A stretch of DNA of 64,000 bases from Gemmatimonadetes bacterium T265 (GCA_019973575.1 BPUI01000006.1:1-64000); one strand, 5' to 3'. Positions 1 through 8,500 are shown, numbered from the stretch's first letter. Notes: generated by a model not told the origin, from the sequence alone. Program-made: numbers and translations.

Positions 1-144
1 CGTGAGCAGTGGACGCTCTACAACAAGCTGCTGCTGTTCCTCTCGGACGACGATATGCTGCAGATGCTGAGCTACCGTGCCGAGGGGGCCGACCCGGCGC
101 AGATCGTACGGCAGAAGATCGAGGAGTTCCGGCTCGGGCTATAG
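1..144 (+). CDS. C-terminal tail of an unidentified protein (partial)
   Basis: Only the last 47 codons are in the window, ending at TAG (142-144). The tail is rich in Leu, Asp, Gln and Glu (for example LLLFLSDDDMLQML, QIVRQKIEEF) and looks helical. The frame is open from base 1 and has the GC-rich third-position pattern of a real gene. I do not recognise a family from so short a piece. About 115 bases after the stop there is one copy of the GTTAGGC heptamer (260-266). Confidence 0.5.
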   Translation, partial: REQWTLYNKLLLFLSDDDMLQMLSYRAEGADPAQIVRQKIEEFRLGL

Positions 145-380
145 CGCTTGCGCTCTGAAGCGTTGCAGTTGTCGAGTATGCAGGGCGGCTACGCCCCTCC
201 GCGTACTCCGTCGTACGTAACCGTTATCCCGCTCAGAAGGATAGCAGCTTACCTCTCGCGTTAGGCCGCCACACCGACTCCCGCCCGCCAAGAGGCTTAA
301 CGCGCTTCCGCTCTCCCGCGATGGTCCCTGGAGCGATGGTGGCCTCTGACACTGATCCAGTGCCGGCGGAGAGGAGCGCG

Positions 381-611
381 ATGGGCTACAACGTCAAGCG
401 GCCGCAGGAGCTGGCGCTCGCGCTCACGTACCTGGGCGTCCACGACGGGCAGGGCACCTGGAAGGGTTCGAACTGGGGCGTGATGGAGGGACTGTGGAAC
501 GCAGGCCTCATCTCGGATCCGAAGGGCCGGGCCAAGTCGGTCTGGCTGACCGACGACGGTCTGGCCCCGAGCGAGGCGATGTTCCGGGAGTACTTCCAGC
601 CGTGTTCGTAG
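381..611 (+). CDS. DUF6429 family small protein
   Basis: A 76-residue protein starting at ATG 381, chosen over an earlier in-frame ATG at 321 because a strong ribosome site (GGAGAGGAG) sits just upstream and the family begins near MGYNVKRP. The features I associate with DUF6429 are all present: an ALTYLGVHD segment, a WKGSNWGVMEGL stretch, GLISDPKGRAKSVWLTDDG in the middle and a C-terminal FREYF. The fold looks like a small winged-helix-like domain, but its function is unknown to me. Members are usually 70-90 residues, so this is full length. It stands alone, with no close neighbour on its strand. Confidence 0.75.
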   Translation: MGYNVKRPQELALALTYLGVHDGQGTWKGSNWGVMEGLWNAGLISDPKGRAKSVWLTDDGLAPSEAMFREYFQPCS

Positions 612-999
612 GCGGTCGTTTGTGAGCCGCGCGGCTTACAGCGTCGTGGCGCCCGAAGTGCCGCCACCGCACGCATCCCAGAACTCGGTCGCGAAATCTG
701 CGGATCACGATCGGGGACCGCGGTGAGTTTTGGGACGGGCTGGCCCGCGCCGGGAATTTTGCGAGTCGACCTACCACGCGGACGCAATCGCCTGCCCGGG
801 AATGACGTGGGGGCGGGCGGGGCTGCGCAGACCTCGGCGGCGCTGTCCGAGGTGCTCGCGCTGGTCTCCAATCGAACCCGCCTGAGGACTGACTGACGGT
901 CACGGAGCGTGCCGGTGTTCCTGGGCAGCACCGCGTATGTTGGGCGACGGCCGCACATACGCGGCCGCAAACCCCAATCCCGGTTAGGAAGCTAGTTCT
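612..999. other. Intergenic stretch without a recognisable gene
   Basis: 388 bases between the DUF6429 gene and the HEPN-motif gene. Open frames here on the minus strand have no recognisable motif and look like GC-rich shadows. No tRNA, hairpin terminator or insertion-sequence end was seen. The last 20 bases presumably hold the ribosome site of the next gene, but no strong Shine-Dalgarno is visible. Confidence 0.4.
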
Positions 1000-2385
1000 G
1001 TGCGAGCAGGAGATCGTGTTCGCGAAGAGTTCCGCGAGATTGCCAGTCTCTACGCAGGCTCGATGTTGGCCTTCGCCGTGGGATTGGCGGAGCTCGGCCG
1101 CCAAGTCATGGAAGGCTCGCGCGATCCCGATCGGCCCACACGAGTGCGTCTGCCGGGCTTCGCCGACGCAGTACCGATCGCGGACTCGTTCGATCAGTTG
1201 CGGCACAACTTCCGCGGCCGGTACGCCGAACACCTCCGGGAGACACTGCTGGTCCGCGCCGTTTCCGCCTTCGAGTCCTTCCTCCTGGACGCAGTACGGG
1301 AAATCTTTACGGTGCGCAGAGATCTATTCCACCGCGACGAGGACATCTCCCTGCCGGCCCGCTTTCTCCTCGGTCAGGGCAGCGTCACCAGCATCGCGTC
1401 GCACGTGCTCTCGAAGGACCTGCGTGCGCTGAGTTCCGGCGGCTTCAAGAGGATCGTCGGGTACTACAAACAGCGATTCGCCATAGATCTCGCGGCCTGC
1501 CCTGTGTCGTTAAGCGCAATCAGTGAGGTGATCGACCGGCGACACCTGCTCGTCCACACGCTCGGACGGACGGACAAGAAGTACCGACGGGATCACGCGG
1601 TGGAAGCTCGGCGAGTTACGGTCGGGAGGACGTACTTCGCCGAGTCACTGGAAGCGCTTCGGCAGGCGGCGGCCTGGATCGACGCTGAAGGTGAGCGCCT
1701 CGTGCGGCGGCCGCGGCTCGGCCCGTCCGCGACTCCGTCGCTCACGAGGATCACGTACCACGTCTGGCCCAGAACGCGCCGAGGTAGAGCATCGGTCAAT
1801 CTGGACTACGTCTTCGAAACCGAGGACGAGATCGTCTCGCTGCGCGATCTCATCGTGTCGGTGGTCAACGAAGGCGATCGCCACTCGCTCACTCTGCGCG
1901 GGAGCGATGCGCAGCTCGATGCTTACTGGCGCGTGCTGCTGTGGCTCAAGGAGCGGGGCGACCTCCACGGGGCACGATGCGAGGTGATACGCCGTCCCAA
2001 GCGCGGACCTGCCGGCATCCCTAAGACAGTGTTAGAGGCTGTCGAGACAGTGCTCGGCGGCCGGACCTCGTTGCCACAAGGGATGAAACGCAGACTTGCT
2101 GAAAAGCACGGCGTTGCTGCCGCGGTGGTCGGCAGAGCTGTCGACTACGTCTCGTTCGAGCCCTCGGTACAGGAACTGGCGCGGTACGAAGCGTGGCTTC
2201 ACGAGCGGCGGTGGAGCGCAGATACCCACATCAGCTTGGCGAGACAGTTCGGTATCGGCATCACGCGCGCGCAGAAGGTGATTCACGTCCTCTCGTCCAC
2301 CCCGCGCGAGCTACGCCAGCGTGCGATTACAGGCGGCGAGCAGCCGCAGCACGATCAACCCAGTCCGTACTCGGACGAGGTCTAG
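1000..2385 (+). CDS. HEPN-motif protein, possible RNase-type defence or stress factor
   Basis: 461 residues from a GTG start at 1000. The N-terminal half (about residues 1-235) is all-helical and contains RRHLLVH, which gives the R-x4-H signature of HEPN domains (Arg181, His186). It is preceded by a helix AFESFLLDAVREIF that resembles the first helix of MAE_28990/RiboL-PSP-type HEPN domains. In that superfamily the R-x4-H pair often forms an RNase active site. Residues about 245-461 are a separate region (a SLRDLIVSVVNEGDRHSLTLRG strand-rich part, then a helical tail) that I cannot assign. No antitoxin-like partner directly adjoins it, so it may act alone. The motif is seen; the nuclease role is inferred. 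Confidence 0.6.
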   Translation: MRAGDRVREEFREIASLYAGSMLAFAVGLAELGRQVMEGSRDPDRPTRVRLPGFADAVPIADSFDQLRHNFRGRYAEHLRETLLVRAVSAFESFLLDAVREIFTVRRDLFHRDEDISLPARFLLGQGSVTSIASHVLSKDLRALSSGGFKRIVGYYKQRFAIDLAACPVSLSAISEVIDRRHLLVHTLGRTDKKYRRDHAVEARRVTVGRTYFAESLEALRQAAAWIDAEGERLVRRPRLGPSATPSLTRITYHVWPRTRRGRASVNLDYVFETEDEIVSLRDLIVSVVNEGDRHSLTLRGSDAQLDAYWRVLLWLKERGDLHGARCEVIRRPKRGPAGIPKTVLEAVETVLGGRTSLPQGMKRRLAEKHGVAAAVVGRAVDYVSFEPSVQELARYEAWLHERRWSADTHISLARQFGIGITRAQKVIHVLSSTPRELRQRAITGGEQPQHDQPSPYSDEV

Positions 2386-2437
2386 CGCGTTGTGAGTTGA
2401 GAGACCCCTGGCGACAGCGCCGGCGCAGTCGGGTGAC

Positions 2438-2520
2438 CTAACCGAAGCGCACATGTGGGAAGTGCAGGAGATCGGCCGCGTCGCGCTTGGCGCGCTCGCC
2501 GCGGCGGTCGTACTTGGCCG
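2438..2520 (-). pseudogene. Remnant of the 3' end of a tyrosine integrase
   Basis: On the minus strand this short piece encodes AKYDRRGERAKRDAADLL followed by HFPHVRFG and TAG. It matches the last 24 residues of the integrase at 43854-44897, including the catalytic Tyr of AKYDRR. The nucleotide match is close but has several substitutions, so it descends from a related copy and is not a recent duplicate. Upstream of the Tyr the similarity stops abruptly, leaving no catalytic Arg or His-x-x-Arg. It is a non-functional scar marking an earlier integration or deletion. Confidence 0.75.
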
Positions 2521-2585
2521 CGCAGACCGGTGGTGGGCCGCGCGGGCGCGCTTGTGAAAACCCAAGACTTCGGTTACTCTCCTGC

Positions 2586-2843
2586 ATGCCCGCCGTCCAT
2601 CGCGCGGGGTCGCTCGTGGTCAAGGTCTACGGCCCCCCGCGCGAGCACCCGCCCCCGCACGCGCACGTCGAGGTCGGGCGGCGCGGCGTGGTGATCGTCC
2701 GGCTGGCGATCGGCGACAACCCGCTTCGGGTGTGGCGGGTGTACGGCGAGGTGGACGATGCGACCGTGCTCGCGGCGGTGCGCCTCGTCGAGGCACACGA
2801 GGCGGCCGTTCGGGCCGCATGGGAGCGCATCCATGGCCAGTGA
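2586..2843 (+). CDS. DUF4160 family protein
   Basis: 85 residues from ATG 2586; upstream in-frame codons only run into the integrase scar, so the first Met before the conserved MPAVHRAG is used. The family pattern is clear: a start like MP.V.R, a PPREHPPPHAHVE segment (the PxHxHV signature), a central VRLAIGD strand and a C-terminal helix LVEAHEAAVRAAWERIHG. DUF4160 proteins are typically paired with DUF2442 in a toxin-antitoxin-like arrangement; biochemical role unknown. The next gene starts inside this one (11-base overlap at 2833-2843), implying coupled translation. Confidence 0.8.
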   Translation: MPAVHRAGSLVVKVYGPPREHPPPHAHVEVGRRGVVIVRLAIGDNPLRVWRVYGEVDDATVLAAVRLVEAHEAAVRAAWERIHGQ

Positions 2844-3348
2844 ACCCCTGACGAAGCCGCTGACGGACGAGCAGATCCTCGGGCAGATCGCGGCGGCGCG
2901 CGCGCGCGCCGTCCGGGCCCAGGCGCGCGAGCCGCACGCGGCCACGGCCGCCTACGACCCCGCGACGCGCCGGCTGCGCATCGGCCTCACCAACGGGGCG
3001 GAGTTCAGCGTCGGCGTGGCGCTCGTGCCCGAGCTCCGCGACGCGGGTGACGACGACTTGAGTGCGGTCCAGGTCGGGCCGGCAGGGGTCGGCGTGCACT
3101 GGCCGGCGCTCGACGTCGACCTGAGCGTCACGGGGCTCGCGCGGCTCGTGTTCGGCGTCCGGGTCGTCCACCGCGCGGCGGGGGCGGCGGCCGGCCGCGT
3201 GCGCTCGCCCGCGAAGGCCGCGGCGGCGCGGCAGAATGGCGCGCGCGGCGGGCGGCCGCGGAAGGAGGGGGACGCGGCCGTGTCCGGCGGGTCGCACGAG
3301 CGGCCTCCCGCTGGACCGCGACCCGCGCGCGCGCGCCCCGAGTTGTAA
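2833..3348 (+). CDS. DUF2442 family protein with basic tail
   Basis: 171 residues from ATG 2833, overlapping the DUF4160 gene. Residues about 35-110 match DUF2442: a RRLRIGLTNGAEFSVGVALVP strand pair, an acidic loop, then VGVHWPALDVDLSVTGL, the WP.LD.D motif typical of this family. The rest (about residue 125 on) is an Ala/Arg/Lys-rich tail containing a GGRPRK AT-hook-like motif, consistent with nucleic acid binding. DUF2442 and DUF4160 commonly form an operon. Typical DUF2442 proteins are 80-100 residues, so the C-terminal extension is unusual. Confidence 0.75.
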   Translation: MASEPLTKPLTDEQILGQIAAARARAVRAQAREPHAATAAYDPATRRLRIGLTNGAEFSVGVALVPELRDAGDDDLSAVQVGPAGVGVHWPALDVDLSVTGLARLVFGVRVVHRAAGAAAGRVRSPAKAAAARQNGARGGRPRKEGDAAVSGGSHERPPAGPRPARARPEL

Positions 3349-3412
3349 CGGCCGCGGCGCGCCACGTCGGAGCGCGCCGTCGCGTGCGGTCCACGATGTG
3401 GGGCGCGCGGTG

Positions 3413-4111
3413 ATGCCCGTGACGGCTGCCCCGCATCCCGGAGACCCACGTCGCGTGTCACGTCGCGTGACGCGTCCCGCGGTGTTCGGCGTCCTGCTGC
3501 TGGCCGCCGTGGCCGGGGCGGGTGCCGCGGGGACGGCCTGGTACGTCCGGCCGGTCGGGTGGGCGCGCGTCGTCGGCGTGGATTACCGCGCCGTGGTGCG
3601 CCGGGCGACGTGCCGGACGACCTGGCGCGCGCTCTTCTGCACGACGCTGCCGCGGCGGCGGGACGCCGCGGCGCGCGCGGACTACACGATGCTCGAGCTC
3701 GACCCGCTCACGCGCCGCGTGCGCTCGGTGTATCGCGCCCGCACGTTCGGCGACTCGCTCCGCTGGCAGGCGGTCGTGGACTCGACGCGGCGCGCCCTGG
3801 ACCGGCGCGTCCTGGACGCGCGGGGCGGGGCGGTGCGGCCGTGCGACACGGCCGCGTTGCACTTCCCGGTCGCCGCGGCGTGGCGGGTTGGCGCGGAGGA
3901 GGCGCGCCTCTACGCGGGCTGGATCCGGCCCCGCCGGCGAGGGCGTGCCCTGACCCCGCGCGTGCCTTACGGCTACGTCGGCGTTTGGCTGGTCCCGCCG
4001 AGTTGGGGCGGGTGCGGGCGGGACGTGCCGGTCGTACAGGACCGGCTCCTCACGCCCGCGGAGGTCGTGGCGCGCGTCACGGGGTGGGTCGCTGACCGGA
4101 CCGGCTTCTAA
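3413..4111 (+). CDS. Hypothetical single-pass membrane-anchored protein
   Basis: 232 residues from ATG 3413; the same frame is open further upstream but through compositionally odd sequence. Residues about 20-42 (VFGVLLLAAVAGAGAAGTAWYV) form one membrane segment with basic residues before it, so the rest should be extracytoplasmic. Four Cys (CRTTW..LFCTT early, then single Cys near PCDTAA and GGCGRD) could make disulfides. I recognise no family. A strong hairpin begins at its stop codon (4111-4140), so it probably ends a transcript. Confidence 0.5.
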   Translation: MPVTAAPHPGDPRRVSRRVTRPAVFGVLLLAAVAGAGAAGTAWYVRPVGWARVVGVDYRAVVRRATCRTTWRALFCTTLPRRRDAAARADYTMLELDPLTRRVRSVYRARTFGDSLRWQAVVDSTRRALDRRVLDARGGAVRPCDTAALHFPVAAAWRVGAEEARLYAGWIRPRRRGRALTPRVPYGYVGVWLVPPSWGGCGRDVPVVQDRLLTPAEVVARVTGWVADRTGF

Positions 4112-4140
4112 CCACCGTTGACCCGCGGACCGACGGTGGT
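4111..4140 (+). terminator. Hairpin after the membrane-anchored hypothetical
   Basis: ACCACCGT (4111-4118) pairs with ACGGTGGT (4133-4140) around a 14-base loop, beginning on the last base of the stop codon. There is no T-run, as is common for terminators in GC-rich genomes. Confidence 0.5.
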
Positions 4141-4299
4141 GCAGGTGGTGCGCGCCCCGATTTCCCCGCCGCGGCCTACCCCGTGGGCCGGGGCGGTAGC
4201 CCGCAGCGGGTGCCGTAACTGGCGTCCCGACACCGAATTCGCGAAGCGGCGTGGTCGTCCACCTCTCCCGATAGCGTGTCCTCGTCGTCGGCCGCAGTT

Positions 4300-4313
4300 G
4301 TTTACCGGGTAAC
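4300..4313. promoter_or_regulatory. Operator-like palindrome, copy 1
   Basis: GTTTACCGGGTAAC, nearly palindromic and closely similar to the perfect 15-base palindrome at 4699. The form GTTTACC-GGTAAAC resembles operators bound by LacI/GalR-type repressors, but no such regulator is in the window. Confidence 0.35.
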
Positions 4314-4416
4314 GTCGTGGCTGATCGAAACCGGTCACGAGAATGGGGATTGGCCGGTTTCTCGGAGTCATTTCCGCCCGTTGCGAATGGTTCGCCATCT
4401 CGCGGACGCGCGTACT

Positions 4417-4442
4417 GTTAGGCGTATTCGACGCTGTTAGGC
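4417..4442. repeat. Two GTTAGGC heptamers 19 bases apart
   Basis: TGTTAGGC occurs at 4416-4423 and 4435-4442 in direct orientation. The same arrangement (20 bases apart, opposite strand) lies just upstream of the integrase at 43716-43742. A possible recombination or protein-binding site; see findings. Confidence 0.45.
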
Positions 4443-4698
4443 AGGGGTGCGGGTGCGCGCGCCTCCGCGGGCGCGCGGCACGGGGACGTGGGCCGTTGAC
4501 GACGCGAGGCGGTACGCGCGCGGTAACTCGCCTGAAGGCAGGGAAGCATTCACTCCGCGCGGCATCATTCCGGAGCGGCGGGGTGCGCACGTCCCGCGAG
4601 GCGACCGCGCACGGCGGGCACGTCGCGCCGCGCGCCGTCGCGCGGGGCGCGCGCGGGCGTTTGCCGGTCCGCCGGACGGCGCGTCGCGCGGGAGAAGC

Positions 4699-4713
4699 GT
4701 TTACCCGGTAAAC
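4699..4713. promoter_or_regulatory. Operator-like perfect palindrome, copy 2
   Basis: GTTTACCCGGTAAAC is a perfect 7+1+7 inverted repeat about 470 bases upstream of the histidine kinase start, and 399 bases from copy 1. Two copies flanking the same gene-free region suggest a regulator binding in pairs or the remains of a lost gene's control region. Confidence 0.4.
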
Positions 4714-5179
4714 ACTGAGGGGGTGTCAATGTACGGTTGATAACTGGTCTTATCGGCCGCTATGACGGCCTGGCTCGGGTCCTTGTACTCGCGAGGCGCT
4801 GCTTCCTGGAGGCGGGGCCGCCGGCGGGGGGACCGGAGTCCCCCCGCCGGGTGTCGGTCCGTTCCGGCGGTAGGCCGTTAGTCACAAAGTGGATCTCGAG
4901 CCGCCATCGCTCCACCGGACCGGGGTCCGTCCGACTCCGGACCAGTGCTATACGGCGCGGCGCGGTCTGGCGGGAGATCGCCGACCTCCGCACGGCATAC
5001 CCGCTTGCTCGCACGCTCGGAGGCCGCTCTGCTACCCGGTACCTGCCCGGCTACTAACAAGTTGAGAGCCGGCGCCGGCGCCCGCTTGACGCCGCGCCAA
5101 AAAAACGATTGGAATACGTAGCAGACAGCTTGATTACTGGACAATCTGCATCGCGGTACCCGCCACTACCGGATTCCGC

Positions 5180-7537
5180 ATGATTGTTACACGCCGCGCG
5201 CGACGCCGGACCGCCACGATCGGCGCGGTTCTGGTGGGCGGAGGAACGATACTGGCCGGCGGTCTGGAGGTGTGGGGGCCGGCGCCCGCCGGCCCGGGAC
5301 TGTCGTGGTGGCGGGATGTCGCGACCGCCGTGTTACTCGCGGCCAGTCTCGCCGTCCCGATCGCCGCAGCGGCCGCCGCCACCTCGCGCCGGCCGCTCAT
5401 GGGCCGCCGCTGGCGGCGCCGGGTACCCGCGCACGCCACGGCGGCCCTAGTCGCCATGCTCGCGGGGGGACTTGCCGAAGGTGCCGCACACGCGCTCGTC
5501 CCGTGGTCGGGGACGGCACTCGCGCCGTCCGTGTTCGCCGAGGCGTTCGCGTGGTACACTCTGTGGGCGGTTGTCTTGCACGCCGTCGAACTCGCCCGCC
5601 GCTTGCGGCACGCGCGCGAGGTCCGCTTGCACGTGCTGCGCGTGCTCGAGCGCGCGCGCCGCGAGCAAGCGGCCACGCAGCTCCGGGCCGTCAAGAACGA
5701 GTTGCACCCGGTGCTGATCGCGAACGCGCTCGCGACCGCCCGATCGCTCGTGACCAGCGATCCCGCCGCCGCCGAGCGCGTCATCGTGGAGTTGGGGCAA
5801 CTCATGCGCGAGGCCGTGGCGGGGGCCGGCATGGACGCAGTCACGCTCGGCGAGGAGGTCGACGCCGCCCGAGACCGAGGCGCCGAGTGGGAGGGAGGCG
5901 ACGCGCGGGCCGAGGATATACCGGGACTGAGCAGGGTCAGCTACCACGTGGACGAAGACGTACGAGACGCGGTCTTACCACACCTTGTCGTGCCTTCGCT
6001 GCTCGCCTGCGCCGAGGAGGCCGGCTGGGCCGCGGGCCGCGCGCGCTTGCACGCGCGGCGCGTCGTGGTGGACAGCGAGCGGTGGCTCGAGCTCGCCGTC
6101 CACGCCCGCGCGCGGCGCGCGACGCCGCGCGACGCACCGCCGCGGTCGCGCGGCGGCTCCACTGCCGCGGCGGCGCTTGGGCGCTTACTCCACCAGTTCT
6201 ACGGACCCGACGTGCGCTGGCAGCTGCAGCACGGCGTGGGTGACGACGGCGCCCCGTCGGTGTGTCTGCGCTTGCCGCTGCTCGCCGACGACGAGACCGC
6301 GGCGAGCGTCCCCGGGCGGGTCGCGTTCGACGAATGGGTGGCCGCGACGACGAGCGACGCGGTCCCGGCCCGCCGTGGCGCCGCGGACGTATGGGCGGTG
6401 GCGGGGGTCGGCGCCCTGCTCGTCGCCGCGGAGTGGTCGTTCAGTTCCGCGACGTTTCACGCGGGCTGGGACGCCGGGATCGTGCTGTTCCTCACGGCGG
6501 CGTTTGGCCTAACGCTCGCGTGCGTCTGCGCGGTCGCGATCGCGACCGCGCGCCACTGGCCCGTGGGCGTGGACGACCGGCTCGGCCGCGCCGTCCGCGC
6601 CCACGTCGCCGCGGGACTCGGGGTCGCCACGCTGGCGATCGGCGTGCGCGCGGCGGCCCGGAGCGCTACCCGGTGGATGGGCGTCGCCAACGTCGCGCCG
6701 CTCACGGCGGGTGAGATCGTGTCGCGAATCGCCGGACTCTTCGCGCTTTACGTCGTCTTCGTCACTATCGCCCACCTCGCCGTGCTCGGGCGCGAGCGTC
6801 GGCGTACGGCGCAGGTTGTGGACCGGGCCCGGGCGGCGCGCCGCTCGTACGCGGATCGACGGCGGCACCACGAACTCCGCGCCCTCAAGGCGGAGCTCAA
6901 CCCGCACTTCGTCGGCAACGCCCTGCACACGGCAGCCGCGCTGGTCCGGAGCACACCCGAGGCGGCGGACCAACTGCTCGCCGCCCTCGGCGAGCTCGTG
7001 ACCGATGCGGGAACGCGGATCGACGTCCAGGAGGTTAGCCTGCTCGAGGAGGTCGCCGGTCTCGATCCATTCCTCGCCCTCGAGCGCGCGCGCCTCGGCG
7101 CGGCGGGCGGCAGTCTCGCGGTGACGTGGGACGTGGCGCCCGAGGTGACCGGGGCGGCGGTGCCGCACCTGATCCTACAGCCGCTCGTCGAGAACGCCGT
7201 GCGGCACGGCCTCGCGCCCCGCGGCGGAGTGGGTCGGCTCACGATCCGCGCAGGCCTCCTGGGTACGCGGCTCGAGATCGCCGTCGTCGACGACGGCGTC
7301 GGCGTCCGTGGCGCGCAGAGGCACCCGCCAACCGTTGGCACGCGGGGCGTTGGGAGCGGTGCGGGGTTGCGGGGCGTGCGGCAGCGACTCGCACTCCTGT
7401 ACGGAGGCACCGCGGCGACGTGCGTACTCGAACCGGCGCCGAGCGGGGGGACCGTCGCCCGAATCACCCTTCCTTACCGACAGATTGTGGCAGCCGGTGA
7501 CGAACACGGGGACGCGTTCGCGGCCGCCGGCGGCTGA
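5180..7537 (+). CDS. Tandem LytS/YehU-type sensor histidine kinase with a degenerate first module
   Basis: 785 residues containing the same architecture twice. Module 1: membrane segments (about 10-130), then a His-kinase-like helix LRAVKNELHPVLIANAL (His176) and a degenerate ATP-site region where PHLVVPSLLACAEEA replaces the usual PHLILQPLVENA. Module 2: membrane segments (about 395-540), LRALKAELNPHFVGNAL (His576, the canonical NPHF phospho-acceptor box), PHLILQPLVENAVRHG (N box) and VVDDGVGVRG with a later GAGLRGVRQRL (G boxes). Only module 2 looks catalytic, with module 1 a pseudokinase/sensor half. LytS-type kinases are usually 350-560 residues, so this is a fused duplication. It would phosphorylate the LytTR regulator encoded 108 bases downstream. 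Confidence 0.85.
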   Translation: MIVTRRARRRTATIGAVLVGGGTILAGGLEVWGPAPAGPGLSWWRDVATAVLLAASLAVPIAAAAAATSRRPLMGRRWRRRVPAHATAALVAMLAGGLAEGAAHALVPWSGTALAPSVFAEAFAWYTLWAVVLHAVELARRLRHAREVRLHVLRVLERARREQAATQLRAVKNELHPVLIANALATARSLVTSDPAAAERVIVELGQLMREAVAGAGMDAVTLGEEVDAARDRGAEWEGGDARAEDIPGLSRVSYHVDEDVRDAVLPHLVVPSLLACAEEAGWAAGRARLHARRVVVDSERWLELAVHARARRATPRDAPPRSRGGSTAAAALGRLLHQFYGPDVRWQLQHGVGDDGAPSVCLRLPLLADDETAASVPGRVAFDEWVAATTSDAVPARRGAADVWAVAGVGALLVAAEWSFSSATFHAGWDAGIVLFLTAAFGLTLACVCAVAIATARHWPVGVDDRLGRAVRAHVAAGLGVATLAIGVRAAARSATRWMGVANVAPLTAGEIVSRIAGLFALYVVFVTIAHLAVLGRERRRTAQVVDRARAARRSYADRRRHHELRALKAELNPHFVGNALHTAAALVRSTPEAADQLLAALGELVTDAGTRIDVQEVSLLEEVAGLDPFLALERARLGAAGGSLAVTWDVAPEVTGAAVPHLILQPLVENAVRHGLAPRGGVGRLTIRAGLLGTRLEIAVVDDGVGVRGAQRHPPTVGTRGVGSGAGLRGVRQRLALLYGGTAATCVLEPAPSGGTVARITLPYRQIVAAGDEHGDAFAAAGG

Positions 7538-7645
7538 ATCGGTGCCGGCGTGAGGTCCGGCGCGTGACCTGCGATTTGCGCCGGCGACCTGCGCCGGCGA
7601 CCTGCACGAGCGTACCCCGGCCGTCGTCGACGAGCTCCCCCCGTC

Positions 7646-8500
7646 ATGTCCGTTTCGCCCCCACCCGTCTCCCCGGCCGCGACGCTGCGCGTCCTCATCG
7701 TCGACGATGACGCCGGCGCGCGCCGGCGCGCGCGCGAGGTCGTCGAAGAGACGGCCGACGTGCAGATCGTGGGGGAGTGCGCGGACGGCGAGTCGGCGAT
7801 CGCGCTGATCGGGGCCGCGCGTCCGGACGTGGTGTTGCTCGACGTGCAGATGCCGGGGCTGGACGGCTTCGGCGTCGTGAACCGGATCGGCACGGCGGCC
7901 ATGCCCCCGGTGATCTTCACGTCGGCGTACGCAGAGTTCGCCATCCGCGCGTTCGAGGCGTGCGCCGTCGACTACGTGCTTAAGCCGTTCGACAGTGGTC
8001 GGCTACTCACCGCGATCGACCGGGTCCGGCGCGAGCTCGCGGCGCGCCGGGAACGGGCGGCCGCGTCCGCGGCCCCCGGCGCGACCGCCGGTGACGGGCT
8101 GGCCGCCGACCCCCGCATGCAGCTCCTGCTGGAACTCGTGGCAAACCCGGCGCGCCCGCGCTACCCGGACGCGCTTGCGATCAAGGCAGGGGCGCAGTAC
8201 GCGGTCGTGCGGGTCGCCGACGTCGATTGGATCGAGGCCGACGGCAACTACGCGCGCGTGTTCGTGCAGAAGCGGCCGCGGCTGGTCTCAAAGTCGCTCG
8301 CGACGCTCGAGCGTGAGGTGCTCGATCCCGCACGGTTCGTCCGCGTCCACCGGTCGACGGTCGTCAACGTCTCGCGCGTGGCGGCCGTCGAGCCGGGGGA
8401 CCACGGGGACGTCGACCTCCTGCTGCACGACGGGACGCGGATCGTCTGCAGCCGCCGCTACCGCGAACGGCTGGAGCAGCGGCTGTACTTCACAACCTGA
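7646..8500 (+). CDS. LytTR-family response regulator
   Basis: 284 residues. The receiver domain (about 14-135) carries the acidic pocket DDD (20-22), the phosphorylated Asp66 in LLDVQMPG, the Thr/Ser position in FTSAYAEFAI and the Lys in LKPFD. After a Pro/Ala linker, a LytTR DNA-binding domain (about 175-280) shows DVDWIEADGNYARVF, KSLATLEREV, FVRVHRSTVVNVSRV and DGTRIVCSRRYRERL. Partner of the kinase just upstream; LytTR regulators bind paired 9-bp direct repeats, which I did not find. The start at 7646 follows a weak ribosome site. Confidence 0.9.
   Translation: MSVSPPPVSPAATLRVLIVDDDAGARRRAREVVEETADVQIVGECADGESAIALIGAARPDVVLLDVQMPGLDGFGVVNRIGTAAMPPVIFTSAYAEFAIRAFEACAVDYVLKPFDSGRLLTAIDRVRRELAARRERAAASAAPGATAGDGLAADPRMQLLLELVANPARPRYPDALAIKAGAQYAVVRVADVDWIEADGNYARVFVQKRPRLVSKSLATLEREVLDPARFVRVHRSTVVNVSRVAAVEPGDHGDVDLLLHDGTRIVCSRRYRERLEQRLYFTT

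Larger units (their letters stand above)
4141..5179. other. Gene-free kilobase with operator-like palindromes and paired heptamers
   Basis: I find no convincing gene here: open frames are Arg/Ala-rich and lack any domain. The stretch does hold structure: a near-palindrome at 4300-4313 and a perfect one at 4699-4713, an inverted repeat CGAAACCGG/CCGGTTTC around 4325-4363, and two GTTAGGC heptamers at 4417-4423 and 4436-4442. The last 150 bases are more AT-rich (AAAAAAACG near 5100) and probably carry the promoter of the histidine kinase gene. Confidence 0.5.
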
